A stretch of 64,000 nucleotides of DNA from Atrina japonica (lineage: Eukaryota; Mollusca; Bivalvia; Pterioida; Pinnidae), in the NCBI GenBank assembly GCA_030159075.1, contig BROG01000251.1, positions 586,501 through 650,500 on the forward strand, in the 5' to 3' direction. The notes under the pieces were generated by a model that was not told the origin of the DNA, ran no database searches, and saw only the letters and a list, made by a program, of their open reading frames with translations. The position numbers and the translations under genes are program-made. Below, one piece after another: positions 44,946 through 58,500 of the stretch; the stretch's first letter is position 1, and every line of letters starts with the position of its first letter.

Positions 44946-46610
44946 CAAAGAGGGAATTAATTGACATTTTAAATTATGCATTATCCTTTGTCTATCTTTT
45001 ATAGATCTATGAGTTTACAGGAAAGATTTTGTCATAATATAGGAGATATTGATGATGTAGTTTCTACAGAAATATATCAGCATGAAATGCGATGTATTTG
45101 AATTGTATTGTGACAAATCAGAGTACTCAATATTGAAATCAAAGTATGGTTATCAGATCTTTGATAGAAAAATACAAAAGCATTGTCATCACAAGGCATG
45201 GAGACATATTGGTCCTGCTATGGTTGTCTGTCCATCATAAATCTTGTCTGGGTTATAATTTTCCAAAAATTGCTTGGAATGCATTGAAAGTTAATGTTTT
45301 ATTGGTCATGACTTAAAGATGTATTGTGATCTTGACCCTAGGTCCTATCTTCAGGGTCAAGGTCACAGTGCACCCATGGACATAAATAATATATACTAAT
45401 ATGGTAAGGGAAGGGAAGACATTTTTGTTACAAAACCAACATCTAGTAAATCATCTAGTGCTCAGTCAAATTTATACAGAATCATTCATGATGGATCATT
45501 CCAAGTTCTAAAAAAATATTACTGAAATACATTTGAAAATTAAATATGTACAAATAACTGTCTGTTATTTTGATACCTCAAGATCGAATGTGTTAGTATA
45601 AATGTCTAAATGAGTCTTTTAATGTATGTTATTCTGTACATACAAAATGTGCATAATTTTATTTATTTGTGTAAAAATTAGTTAAAATTTGGGAATAACT
45701 TATAACATCAAAACTTAGAATTTGATTTCATCTATTTCAGTATTTATTTTGTTATATAATATGTTAGTTATATGTTTTTGTCATTTGACATGTTTGACAG
45801 TCATGCTATCACAGAATATCAGATTGAAGGAACTTTCTAAGCTTATCAATCTATTTACCTAAAACATGTACATCTGTGTCTTGTTGTAGAGTATAATCAC
45901 AAGTTTACTGTAAAATCATTTAATCAATAGCAATCAAATCATTTGTCTCATTTTACAAGGTAAAATATGTCACAGACTTCAGTTTGTATAAAATTCAAGG
46001 ATTGCTGACAGCCGAATAACTACAATTTTCAATATCAGTTTTCTTAAATATAGTGAATATCATGATCTATTTCTCATTGGAACATGAAAGGGAACTTTAG
46101 TCGACTGAAATCTGATAGGAGATGTACCCGTGCTGAACTGCAAACTCAGGGTGAAGATTTGTGATCCTTTATATGTTTACTTTTATCCATACGCTCAAAA
46201 CAAGTGTTCACAGGAGAATGCACCAATTTCTTCTAAAGATAGATCTTTGCAAATTAAAAAAAGATACAAAGTGTGTCCATTATGTTTATGAATAATTGTA
46301 CAGGAGATAAAATTGATAATACATGCTTAAGGTATTCCTGTGATGACATATGATCAGACTTTATTTCTCTGTGTATTCCAGAGCTACACTGACTTCAGCA
46401 GATCTAATAGGCATTACATAAAGCTGTGTCACTGGTCACCTCATTTCTGTACTTTCAGAACTTTGATTCATTTCTTATGGTCATGTTTATAGAAAGCTGA
46501 TCCTTCCTACATCCAGTAAAAGATTCAAATCTGCATCATGTTTTAGCTGTAAAATTAATAGATGAAATGTGTAGAACTATACATCACATTGATGTAGTGT
46601 AAAAGACATT
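44946..46610. other. STK16 3' flank or UTR, no gene seen
   Basis: AT-rich. It contains GGGTCAAGGTCACAGTG near 45354, a phrase type common in mollusc repeats. There is no AATAAA close to the stop; the first clear one is at 47623-47628, so STK16 may use a variant signal or have a long UTR. Confidence 0.35.
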
Positions 46611-47200
46611 GCTTCCAGTGGTCTAGTGGGTAGAGCGTTCAACTGACAAACATATAAGGTCCTGGGTTCAATTTCCAGCTTGCTCCAAGTGGTCTAGTGG
46701 GTAGAGCAATTAACTGACAATCATATAAGGTCCTGGGTTCAATTTCCAGCTTGCTCCCAGTGGTCTAGTGGGTAGAGTGTTCAACTGACAAACATATAAG
46801 GTCCTGGGTTCAATTTCCAGCTTGCTCCCAGTGGTCTAGTGGGTAGAGCCTTCAACTAGCCAATTACAAGATCCTGGGTTCAATTTCCATCACAATATCA
46901 TACCTTAGATTTAATCAAAAGAAAGTGTCCATTTTGAGCACTTGGCCCTATGACACAGCAAATATTAAAGAACCCTCACTGCATTGACATCAGTCCATAA
47001 CACAGTTAGAAATTGTGACACTTCTCCTGTAGTTGGTGGATGAGACTTGAAGCAATGGTCCAGTGTCACATGAAAGAACCCTCACTGCATTGGTGTCAGT
47101 CCATAGCACTAGTCAAAATTTGTGGTACTTCACCTAAGGCTGGTGATATCTACATCCAAGTGAATGATTCTTGGTGAGATGTTAAATAACATATAGCTGG
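46611..47200 (+). mobile_element. SINE-like unit with four tandem 71-bp tRNA-like heads
   Basis: GTGGTCTAGTGGGTAGAG starts at 46618, 46689, 46760 and 46831 (exact 71-bp period). Each is followed by GTCCTGGGTTCAATTTCC (B-box-like; the last unit reads ATCCTGGG). The region 46930-47200 then carries the family-A SINE body, itself partly doubled (AAAGAACCCTCACTGCATTG twice). The heads lack a proper acceptor stem, so these are not functional tRNA genes. Confidence 0.75.
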
Positions 47201-48609
47201 TGACATCTACATATTTAGTGAAATGTATTATGCACACTCAATAGGATATACAACTTCAATAGAACAAAAAACTAAATGAATGACTACAGGCTGTTAACAG
47301 CCTAAATTGCTCAACTGATATGATAAGTAGCAAAACAGAAGCAAGCACCTGTTTTAATGTTTTTTGCAGTAATTCTTATAGAGGGTCAAGTGAGGATTTC
47401 AGTCTTCTATTGTATTTGTGGGTCTTTATGTTATGTTATAAAGTCTTTGCAAATTTTAATCATGTTCTTGATAGTGTTTGAAATCTATAGTTTTGACGTA
47501 CATATGGATGGATTGAATTAGTGATTATCATCTTGCTAGTGTATTGTGTGTACAAGTATTTTTGTTTTTGTTTTGGAGGGTCCATACAACTTTCTGAAAT
47601 GAAAGTGTTAATTAAAGAAAATAATAAAGTTGATTTCCTGGTTTCTAAACATGAATGGCATGAAACCTTTAAAGCCAGTTAGGACATATATCATTACTTT
47701 TATTAGTGTGGGCACACAATACACAGTGATTTTGCCTTTATAAGGAATAATAACTTTTTATAGGTAACAGTCATTTTCTTGTGATCAAAACATTCCTGAT
47801 TATAATGACCAGACAACCCATTGTATTACAATAATGTAGTACTTACTGCTTTAAAGATTAAACAATCACAAGTATTTAATGGTTTTGTTTTTTTTTCTTT
47901 TTATTTTAACACTGGGGAGGGGGTAGAAAAACAATTTACATTGTAATTTTTATGCCATCAAGATTGGGGCTTTTTGTTTTGGTGGATTGAATTGTGATTC
48001 TTTCTTCAAATGTAAACTAATTTGGGTTGTTGGGTAGCACACTAGCCTCTTACCATGTGACCTCTGTATGAATCATGGGATTGGACAGGGGAGTATATGA
48101 GATGGTATGGTGGTCACAAAGTTGGACATGTTTGTTTTTCATTGGTACTCCAGTTTACTTGCACAGCAAGCACCCCTTATATGCCAACATTAGAGCAAAC
48201 GAGAGACATTTATAAAAGTTGAGGTAACTTGTTTGTTATTGGTAAAATGAAAAAATAATAATTTGGTGTACTGAATTACATTTATGAAATCTAGGGTAAC
48301 TTAAATTATGGAAAATATTTGACGAAGGTATGGGGCTTGAGAAAATCTTTATAAATAACTTCACCGTACAGACGTTTATTCTTCATTTCTCATAAATACT
48401 AAAGAATCAGAAAATTTCATTGTGGTTTTAATTTCGTTGTTTTCATTTATCACCAAAATTTAAACCACGACAAAACTACATAAATCATACCTAGTAAAGG
48501 GTTCCTTTACAAACAGGTTTTATAACGAAATTAAATGTCAGCGAATTTGTTTTATTTCTTGAACAACAAAATTTTAACACCACAAAATTTTCTTATCCTA
48601 CAGTAATAT

Positions 48610-48851
48610 GAGCCAGTGGCTGAGAGAAGGGTCCTTACGACATGACCAATGAAATGCAAGAAAACAAGGAATTCAGTGAAACATAATGTTTCTAATTTTG
48701 TAGATTTTTCACCCTGGAAACAAAGAGTTGCTCTCCCCTGCCATCATTCTCATAACAAAATTTTTAAATCCACATATGTTTAATTTCTGAAATCAAAAAT
48801 CAGGATTTCCCCCAAAACTGTTATAAGGACCTGTTTCTCAGCCAATGGCTC
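48610..48851. mobile_element. MITE family H, copy 2
   Basis: GAGCCAGTGGCTGAGAGAAG, GGTCCTTA and the inverse TTATAAGGACCTGTTTCTCA, GCCAATGGCTC. 242 bp. Interior ATGACCAATGAAATGCAAGA is shared in inverse with 35053-35284. Confidence 0.78.
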
Positions 48852-48878
48852 ATAAATAACAAATGAACTGGTGTCAGA

Positions 48879-49011
48879 GTGCATTTATTGTCAATATGAA
48901 TGCTGTTTGGGTGACAGATAAATAGAATGGCACCCACAATAAATGTGCCCAAGTGGTCACCATTCTATTTATGTGTCACCCAAATGACATCCATATTAAC
49001 AATAAATGCAC
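48879..49011. mobile_element. 133-bp near-perfect hairpin MITE
   Basis: GTGCATTTATTGTCAATATG, AATGCTGTTTGGGTGACA and ATAAATAGAATGG are inverted across a short centre to end CAATAAATGCAC. It lies 27 bp from MITE H copy 2. Confidence 0.82.
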
Positions 49012-49638
49012 TTGGATCAAGCATTCATTCATTAAATTTACAGATCATAATTTTTATATTGACAAACAAAATAATGGAATCCAACGTTTCACCATATATG
49101 TGATCAGTCTCATTAAGATGGAACAGCGAAGTACAAGGTAGAACAGTAGAGACTTTTTATGAATGAAATATATATTGGTGTGACTACATTATATGAATGA
49201 AGTCACATTATTTGTAATGTCATCTGAGGAACTTCATTTAGGCCTATAGCTGATATAAATGCCATCTAGATTAACACCAAGTCTGTGGGAGACTGCCACA
49301 GGAAATGAAATATATAAAATAAATTTCTGCATTAAAAATATTCAAATTACATGGCACAATTGATGTTTTTTCAAGGTAATTGAAATTTTAGCCAAGTTGT
49401 GAAAATAAAGTTTTGTGACCCAATATGAATGATATCTGAAATCTATAGGGTTATATATGTTCATGAAAATTGTTTTTGGAAAATACAAACTCATTAAATG
49501 AGTGGATTGGGGCTGCAGGTGAGGAAGCAGATGAAGTAAGGAGGTATTCATCTTTGAAAATCAAAATTTGGTCAGTGGAATTTGCTTTACCAAGTTAATT
49601 GCAATGCTTTGAAAGATGAAATTTGTAATGAAAGATGC

Positions 49639-49886
49639 CTCCGTGGCCAAGTGGTCATAGCATCACACTCTGAACCATGAACTCTCTCACTTCTTGTCAT
49701 CACAGGGCTGAGAACCACTAGAACCTAAGCTAATTTTGTGAGAAAGTTTTCCAGTTTACTTGCAGAAGACCGGTGATCTCCAGGCAAATTGTAACCATGT
49801 TTTCTTCTCCACCATTTAAAAACTGGCCACAACCATATAACTGAAAAGTTGTCATGTGTGACATAAAACACCATTCAAACAAACAA
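49639..49886 (+). mobile_element. tRNA-derived SINE, family B, near full length
   Basis: Head CCGTGGCCAAGTGGTCATAG(CATCAC). Body GAAAGTTTTCCAGTTTACTT. 3' part ACTGAAAAGTTGTCATGTGT, then CATTCAAACAAACAA. Flanked by 14-bp GTAATGAAAGATGC / GTAATGAAGGATGC (49625-49638, 49887-49900; one mismatch). Confidence 0.85.
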
Positions 49887-51480
49887 GTAATGAAGGATGC
49901 TGAACAAAAAAATAGAAATCTTCATTTTCATTAGATGTTTATTATTCTGCATTTCTTATGACAACTGCTGTATATACAGATATACAGAAATGGAGTATTT
50001 ACATATGAATCGGATAAAAGACAAAAAAAATGAAAATTAGCATATGTATACAACTAGACAACAAAGATCACACATGAAAACTTGTCTTTGAACATAATGC
50101 AAGTACAATATTGCTGTATACAACAAGTTTGCTGATATAATGTTTCCAGGAATAACCTTATCCTGCATCATCAAACTGCCATATTTATCTTGCCTGTATC
50201 CAATACTTCATTTCATTTAATTTTATATTATCATAAAATCCAACACAAATAAAACATAGACAAAAACAAGTTTGCCAAATATTGAGATCATGAATATTCA
50301 TCAAAATTGTGCACACTGTAATGTGATGTTTATCTTTCTCCAATCAAATCTATATAAAGACTGTTCAAAAGAAAAGCCATGCACATACAGTTAATATAAA
50401 CGCATGGCTTTAGTTAGAAGATGTTGAAATTTTGGTCATCTTTGTGAGATTACACCTATTAACAGTTTTTTTTTACATGATGGTGGCCTTTCAGTTTTAA
50501 AAATTGTAACTGATTAGTTGATCTATCGAAAAATTTCTGACACATGACTCTCTGTGTGCTTTTTTTGACATAATTCAATTGTGACATCATAATCACACAA
50601 ATATTTACAGAACCATTTAATTATGACATCATAATTGAAAAGTTTGCCAAAAGGTGTTGTATTGGACATTTGGCATTAGGTCAATTGAAAAGTAAAGACA
50701 CAGAATCCAAAGCAAGAACAAAAACTAAGAAACAAAACATCAAATTTAAATAATTCTTGCTCTACCAATACTGTAGACTTAATATTTCTGCTCTACCAAA
50801 GTTGTAGATGTAATATTTCTAGGTCAATGACATCTAAACCTTTGACCTGATAATAAATAAGGATAAAATCTAAGTCATGGCTATTTAACTAATGAAGTTC
50901 TCTGATTAATAGCTGTTACTAGTCAAACAACAATCATTATTAACATACATTTAAAGCAATTTTGTTTTGCCTGATTTTTTCAGCAAATAAATTTATTTCC
51001 CTTCGCAAAAATAATGTGTACATAAAATGTTTTTTTTTTAATTAAATCTATCTGAAAAAAATCATTTCATTACATATGATAACCCTGACCCCCACCCCCA
51101 AAAATACATGTCTCATACTGCTTACACACTCATCCAATAATCAATGAATATACCTTTCAACCCTGCACACTATAATGGACTGGTCCAGAACAATAAAACA
51201 GAACACTACATGTGTATATTTAAGGTTGTTAGGTTCAACCTATCAATTCTACAAACAATATTTAGACTTTTCCAGTCAATGCTGTATGTCGTTAGCCATT
51301 TTATGGAAACAGCAAAGATTATGAAACTTGTAAATCTGGAGAGAATGCAGCAAGTTTGCCTGCACTGTACATGAGCCGATATTACATTTCTCTGTTCCAC
51401 ATTGAACATGAACCAATCACAACAGTTTTAACCAGTGGTAATAGCTGGACGAGTAATGTCTTCAACCCGACATTGGAATG

Positions 51481-51569
51481 TTAACTCCTTCACCCCTGAA
51501 GACACATTTGGACTGGTCTAATCATTGATTACAGAAGAGACCATTGTTTTTCAGAGTTTGATGAGTTAA
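51481..51569. mobile_element. 89-bp TTAA-ended short inverted-repeat element
   Basis: Begins TTAACTCCTTCACCCCTGAA and ends TTTGATGAGTTAA. The middle GGACTGGTCTAATCATTGAT is shared with 20455-20545 and 57126-57200. Confidence 0.65.
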
Positions 51570-52079
51570 ATAATGTACACATCAGATTTTTACTGCTAGT
51601 GAAACAGTATAATTTGATGCTTTCAAATGAGATAAACAACAGCCTGATATAGTTAATCTGGAAAACTTGAAGAAATTGTTGACAGGATTATGTAAATTTG
51701 ATAGAAAAATATGCAGATTCTAACAGAAATTCACCTGGAAAAATGCACATGAAAATGCATGGGAACTTGTCCCAAAGATCTATCTTTGTCTGGGGAAATT
51801 GTGATGTATGGAAATTGAAAATGCAGGTGGTCACATAACAGCATTATAGATTTCATATCGATACAGAAATGTATACAGAGTTTTACTCATACAGTCTTTC
51901 AGATACCCCATTATACTGATAATATTGATACAGATACTTCCATGCTTTTTTATCTAAAGAAATGTAAACAGTCAGATACAGAAATGTACACAAAATTTAA
52001 CACATCCAGTCTTCCAAACACCTCCATATACTGATACATATTCTCCCATGCTAACTCATCTAAAGACATGTAAACAGTC

Positions 52080-52580
52080 ATCTACAGAAATGAAAAAGCC
52101 AGAGAAAAAGCACAGAGATAAAAATAGTAAAAAACAAATGAAAAAGTCAGATACTGAGACAAAAATAATCAAATACAGAAATGAAAAAGTAAGATACAGA
52201 GATAAAAATAGCCAAAAATAGAAATGAAAAAGTCGGATAGAGATAAAAATAGTCAAAAAACAGAAATGAAACAATCAGATAGAGATAAAAATTATCAAAT
52301 ATAGAAATGAAAAGGCCAAATACAGATAAAAATAGCCAAATACAGAAATAAAAAAGCCAAATACAGATAAAAAAAGTCAAATACAGAAATGAAAAGGCCA
52401 AATACAGAGATAAAAATAGTCAAAAACAGAAATGAAACAGTCAGATACAGAGATAAAAATAGTGAAATATAGAAATGAAACAGTCAGATAGAGATAAAAA
52501 TAGTCAAATACAAAAAAGAAAGAGTCTGATACAGAGATAAAAATAGTAAAATACAGAAATGAAAACCTGGTCAAATTCAG
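52080..52580. repeat. ~43-bp minisatellite (21+22-bp half units), about 12 copies
   Basis: Alternating half units CAGAGATAAAAATAGTCAAA and CAGAAATGAAAAAGTCAGAT. It gives Phe/Leu-rich minus-strand frames that are not genes. Confidence 0.9.
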
Positions 52581-53715
52581 ATACACCCCAACAATCTGAT
52601 ACAGAAAATCCAAGTCTTATCTTCTACTGTCGCAAATCAAATCAACTTTACACACAAATTTTTATGATTTAGTTGAGCATGTTGAATAGTATTCTAAATT
52701 GTAGTGCATCCACACAAGAAACCATTTATTCCTTGTGCAACTAATAAGCCTCTGTTTAATACACTACCAGTAAGTGTATAGACTAACTAAATATTCAAAG
52801 TCCAAGACATGAACGTACTTCCGAAAAAACCAATGTGTTTTAACAAGATAACTAACTCGTTTTGAGTAATACACAAGTTTTGAGTAAGAAGGAGCAGGAA
52901 TGGAGTTTTCTTTTGATGTGTGATAATGAGACATATCCTCAAATGTATCTACAATAGATGACAGAAAAGCATGAAATGTATTTGTAAAATAATAAATATC
53001 CCTTTATAAGAAAAAAATCACAGAAACATGTATCTGAAAATACATCTTAAACTAAATAAGGAAGTCTCGTAATACAACTGTATAATGTAATTTAATATGT
53101 AATATTAAACATTATTTATTCAACACGTATATTATCTTATTCCTTTCTTAATTAATTTTGGTATACTTTAGAGATTTAATACAACAGTACATGTAAGTAA
53201 GGTAGTCTGTTTGTTTTCATTCACTTTGTACTGAAGAGTTTAAAATAGTATTAATCATGTGGATAATTTTTAATCACGTGACAAAATTAGCCAATTACAT
53301 TCATTGTGTTGGATGCAGTCAGTATTTCAAGTTTTTGGATTCAACGCACATGCTATTTGTTTACATTATACCTCCCCCTGGAATCTTATCTAGGGAACTG
53401 TTGGTTTAACATATTCATTTTTCAAGGGTACAACACAATTGTATTCAAGTACAAATTTACATTGTATGTTAGTACACATGTAAGTCTTACATGTATGTAA
53501 TCCTTGTGGCTGAGTTGTTCCCTGATGCCAAACTTTAAATGTGATTGTTTCATTAAAATTCTAAAACTTAATCTGATCTTGTTATATGTGTTGGATAAAT
53601 GTACTTTAAATGGGAGATTTTTGTATTATTATAAAACCAACATAAATTAGGTCAACATTAAAAAATTATTTGTTTGACGTGCCCTGAGCTAGATATCCAG
53701 AAGTCTGTCAGTAGG

Positions 53716-53718
53716 TAT

Positions 53719-53792
<74 letters not shown>

Positions 53793-53796
53793 TCCA

Positions 53797-53872
<76 letters not shown>
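53716..53872. repeat. (TA)n then (CA)n microsatellite with a 10-bp interruption
   Basis: Two (TA)n tracts around ACTCCAGACA (53791-53800), ending in a short CA run. The translated frames are Tyr-Ile repeats only. Confidence 0.95.
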
Positions 53873-53875
<3 letters not shown>

Positions 53876-53954
53876 CACTAAAACCAACAACACAATATAT
53901 CCTAGGGTGTCAGATGTAAGCAATAGATACAAGTCAGGAAAAGAATATATATAT

Positions 53955-54385
53955 AGCACTAAAATGACTAATGATACGGACAACCTGTCCCTTCATCAGG
54001 ACAAAACAATTAAAATAACATGAAAAAACATACACATACACACTCTAACACACACAACTGGAGAATAAAAGAAATACTACATATTACAAGTGCAGTGAAA
54101 TCTAGTTTGATGCCCATTTTCTTGGTAGTTTTAGCTTAGTTTAGCAGTTGTTTAGTTATCCTTTTGTTTGATTTCCATTTTCATTTATTTATTACGTTAT
54201 CTCACTGCACTTGTAATATGTGGCATTTCTTTCACTCTCAGGTTGTGTGAGTGAGTGGATGTTTGCGTGAGAGTGTGTATGTGTACATTTTTTCATGTTA
54301 TTTTATTTGTTTTGTCCTGATGAAGAGACAGGTCGTCCCGAAAATTTGACATTGATTTTGTCTGTGTCGTTAGTCATTTTAATGC

Positions 54386-54396
<11 letters not shown>
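53955..54396. mobile_element. Large inverted repeat inserted in (TA)n, with hammerhead-like core motifs
   Basis: Arms of about 150 and 190 bp: AGCACTAAAATGACTAATGA...TCATCAGGACAAAAC...AATAACATGAAAAAA, inverted as TTTTTTCATGTTATTTTATT...TTTTGTCCTGATGAAG...GTTAGTCATTTTAATGCT. The plus-strand arm has CTGATGA at 54317-54323, a short stem, and CGAAAA at 54339. The left arm has the CTGATGA inverse but lacks the GAAA part. (TA)n adjoins both ends. No coding region. Confidence 0.7.
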
Positions 54397-54421
<25 letters not shown>

Positions 54422-54625
54422 TTGGCACAAACAAGAGTGCTTGCACAATTAGTATATAAATGTAAACAAATTTAACATGTTTAACCAAAACTTACAGTTC
54501 TCAACATACTTTTATCATTTAAAAATCACAAAATTTGGTTAGTTTCATAATCATCTAGAAATAGCAAAAAAAATAGACCAAAAATACAAAGAAAAGGAAA
54601 CAAAGATGTGCAAAAATTGATGTTT

Positions 54626-54872
<247 letters not shown>

Positions 54873-55116
54873 AAGAATTGTTTTCTGAGTTTCATTTCAG
54901 ATGACTAACATAGAACTAATTCTTAAGTTACATGGATAAAAAAGTTGAATTTATCTTGCTGGCCATTTAAATTGTTTTCATTTCAGATGATTTACTAGAA
55001 ACATCCCAAGGAATTTGAAACTTATCGTGATAATAACATGAATAAGGCAAAATGTCTTGTCTTACAAATGGGTTGGACAGTTTTGTGGGTAAGTCAGATT
55101 ACATCGAACAAATTAT

Positions 55117-55122
55117 TTTATT
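55117..55122 (-). promoter_or_regulatory. Candidate ORMDL polyadenylation signal
   Basis: AATAAA on the minus strand, about 300 nt after the ORMDL stop. Plausible by position only. Confidence 0.3.
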
Positions 55123-55422
55123 TTGGCCTAAACAATCAAATTCACTATATTCAGACATTTTAGCAATTTGTATGGCTACACCGATACTTCCTCTATCAAA
55201 CAATGAAATCTAAATTTAATATGGAAATCATACGACAATGTCAAAAAATACTTCATTATGCTCCTGTTTGACATTTTCTGTTCATTCTGTTCAAATGACA
55301 TCAAGATCACATATGAAATTGTTGCCTTGTTTATGAACAAAAACAAACAAGGATAGCAAGAACCAGTTACTAAATATCAATCACAATAGATCCTGGTTGC
55401 ATGAGAATGTAGCTATGATGAG

Positions 55423-55558
55423 TCACCATTTGTTGATATTGAATATCCTAACTCCATGTAGCTGTGGCAACTTGGGTATCACTCCCAAAGCGAGGGCAGC
55501 TCCATTTATAAGAAAATGTAACCCATCGTACTTTGTGTAAAAACTTGCCAAGAAAAAT
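55423..55558 (-). CDS. ORMDL: ORMDL last coding exon and stop
   Basis: Encodes [35 protein letters not shown] and VRIFNINKW, stop TGA at 55425-55423. Acceptor TTTTAG; the frame is consistent with the preceding exon. Confidence 0.95.
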
Positions 55559-58500
55559 CTAAAATGAAAAAAAAATTATATCAAACAATTATCATGCAAT
55601 CAGTCAGTCTACATACTGGGATATCTTAGCATATCACCAAAAGCATTTTCTACATACCTGTAGCTGTACAATATCTGGACACACAAGATGTAAGTCAAAT
55701 TTGTCTATAATTATAAAGGCCATTCAAGGGAACAGTAACCATTATAGACAGGTGGCCTTTATAAAATGGTATACTCATTAAAACAGGTCAACATAGGTTA
55801 TGTTTGAATTATCTTTAAAGGCAGGTGCCCTGAATTTAGACTGTAATATGACCTTTCACACCATCAGTGAGTGTGTCATTATCAACAAAAACAGTCTGAA
55901 CTACATCATAAGTATCATAATATTCATAACCTTTGCAAATATCACAAATTCACATGGTAATTATGTGTGTAATCATAAGTGAACATTGGTTTATGTAATC
56001 ATAACTGAACTTACAGTTAGTATGATAATGACAGATTTGTCATAATAGTTGTCAGATTCATATAAATTTTTTAACCAATAAATCAACAGTATTTTTTCTG
56101 TTAATAGAAATATTTTATGATAAAACATAAATGAAAATCTATGAAACAACACTTTTAATTCTGCTAAGCCTAAGTACGACAAGTACATGCTCTATTCACA
56201 ACAAATAAAACTTCCTGATTATACATTTATATATCCACTCTTAACATACAAAATGAAACTTAACTACTAAGGATTGTAAACATGCAGTCAAAAGTTCAAA
56301 CTTAAATTGTGGTTTTTGAAGCTCATGATAAAACATAACTTACAATATGCAACACATTTCAAGGATGTTTTATTTACAATCTAAACAGCATGACTACTAA
56401 TTGTACAGCTTATGTATTATTTAAAGCTGGCCAACATACCAGTACATTAGACTATAAATAAGTGTCAATTTCATTCTCTAGGAATCTAGTTTCATTAAGT
56501 CTTTTTTTTGAGGTTACTGACATTTTCACAATAGCTTTCTGTGTTCTAAAACTGAGTGAATATATATATATATATATTACTAATTCATGTTTTTTAAAAA
56601 ATGAAAATTAACAGACATAGTAATTTGTGTCTGTTATAGTTTTGTTATACACTTCATTATCTATTTAGAATGTTTAAATCAAATAAGTAATTGGATGTAG
56701 AAAGTCAGTCAAAACCTTGGTCTCAATATTTTTTTTTTTTATTCATATATGTCTCAAGCCAATTTGATAGTGCAAGGGTCGCAAGATAAATATTTTGGTG
56801 GCATTTGCAAGGTCTTGTTACAAGAGAATGCACATAGATAATATCAAAGCTTTATTAATTGCTCTTCTAAAATTATGGTCAAATTTTTTTAATCAAAGAC
56901 AAACGTGCATGAGACCAACAGACCAAACAACTGGCCAAAACTCTCCACGGATAAAATCAAAATGGTCTGTTATTTAAGATCGAAACTCAAGAGAGAGAAA
57001 AGATTGCAAGACAATATAAAAGTTATATCATGTCATGTTTCAATTGTGACATCATATGGCAAAGTTCTCTTTTCTAGGAAGGTCTTGGACACATTCACAT
57101 CATTTTGTCAGGTAAATGTGTCTTTTTAAGACTCATTTGGACTGGACTAAGTTATTGATTTACAGAAGAGTCCATTGTTTTTCATGGGCCGATGAGTTAA
57201 GCATTTGATATTTGGCGATAGCTAGTGATAATTTGTAAATTCATATGCCTATTACACATCTTTGTAAATAAATTGCCAGTTGGACATGTATACTACAGTA
57301 TAGTGCAAATATGTGTATCTACATTCTTGTTGATCTAACTCTAAGATAAATTTATCTATTTTTAAATATAAATTAAAATTCCTCTCACATAAAATACTGT
57401 TTTCATGATATCATAAAATTACAGCAGTTTATGTCAGCTGATTAATCAGATTATCATATTCCAGTTTATCTGTATCTATAATTGTGGGATTTGATTTCCA
57501 GTTTATCTGTACCTATAATTGTTTGATTCTGTTTATCTGTATCTATAATTGTGGGATTTGATTTCCAGTTTACCGGTATCTATAACTGTCGGATTTGGTT
57601 TCCAGTTTATCGGTATCTATAATTGTGGGATTTGATTTTCAATTTAGTGATATCTATAACTGTGGGATTTGATTTCCAGTTTACCGGTATCTATAACTGT
57701 CGGATTTGGTTTCCAGTTTATCGGTATCTATAATTGTGGGATTTGATTTTCAATTTAGTGATATCTATAACTGTGGGATTTGATTTCCAGCTTATCGGTA
57801 TCTATAATTGTGGGATTTAATTTCCAGTTTATTGGTATCTATAATTGTGGGATTTGATTTCCAGCTTATCGGTATCTATAATTGTCGAATTTGATTTCCA
57901 GTTTATAGGTATCTATAATTGTGGGATTTGATTTAGTTTATAGGTATCTATAATTGTGGGATTTGATTTCCAGTTTATCGGTATCTATAGGAAAAACAGC
58001 TGCTTTGTTTACAACATGGATGCAGACATTTTGGACACCAAAAGTTGTGCGGAGGGCAAGATGAGCCCAGCGATAGGATTGGTCATTAAATGAAAAAATT
58101 AGTTTTGCCATTAATAAGTGAAATAAAGGTGATAAAAAAGATACATGAATATTGGTAGTACTTTGGAAATTATAGGGTTGACGGTTGAAAATTTAACGGG
58201 AGGGGTCATATGAGAATAGATATTTTCCTTTGGTGCGGAATACTACAAGTTGTAAACAAAAGAAAATTTGAAGTAAAAATGCAACGGCAACCTATACTTT
58301 TGATTGCATATTTTGTTATCAAAAATATTGATCTTTAAGCAAAGGGTACTTATTTGACCCAGATTTAATAAACATGGGAGTGACAGTTACCTGATTTTTA
58401 GCATTGAAGCCTATGGGAAAATATTTGGTGGTGTCTGTCTGTCCTATAATTGTGGGATTTGATTTCCAGTTTATCGGTATCTATAATTGTGGGATTTAAT

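Noticed and set aside
52056..52613. Phe-rich minus-strand frames resembling membrane proteins
   Set aside because: They come from a 43-bp minisatellite; hydrophobicity is due to A-rich/T-rich composition.
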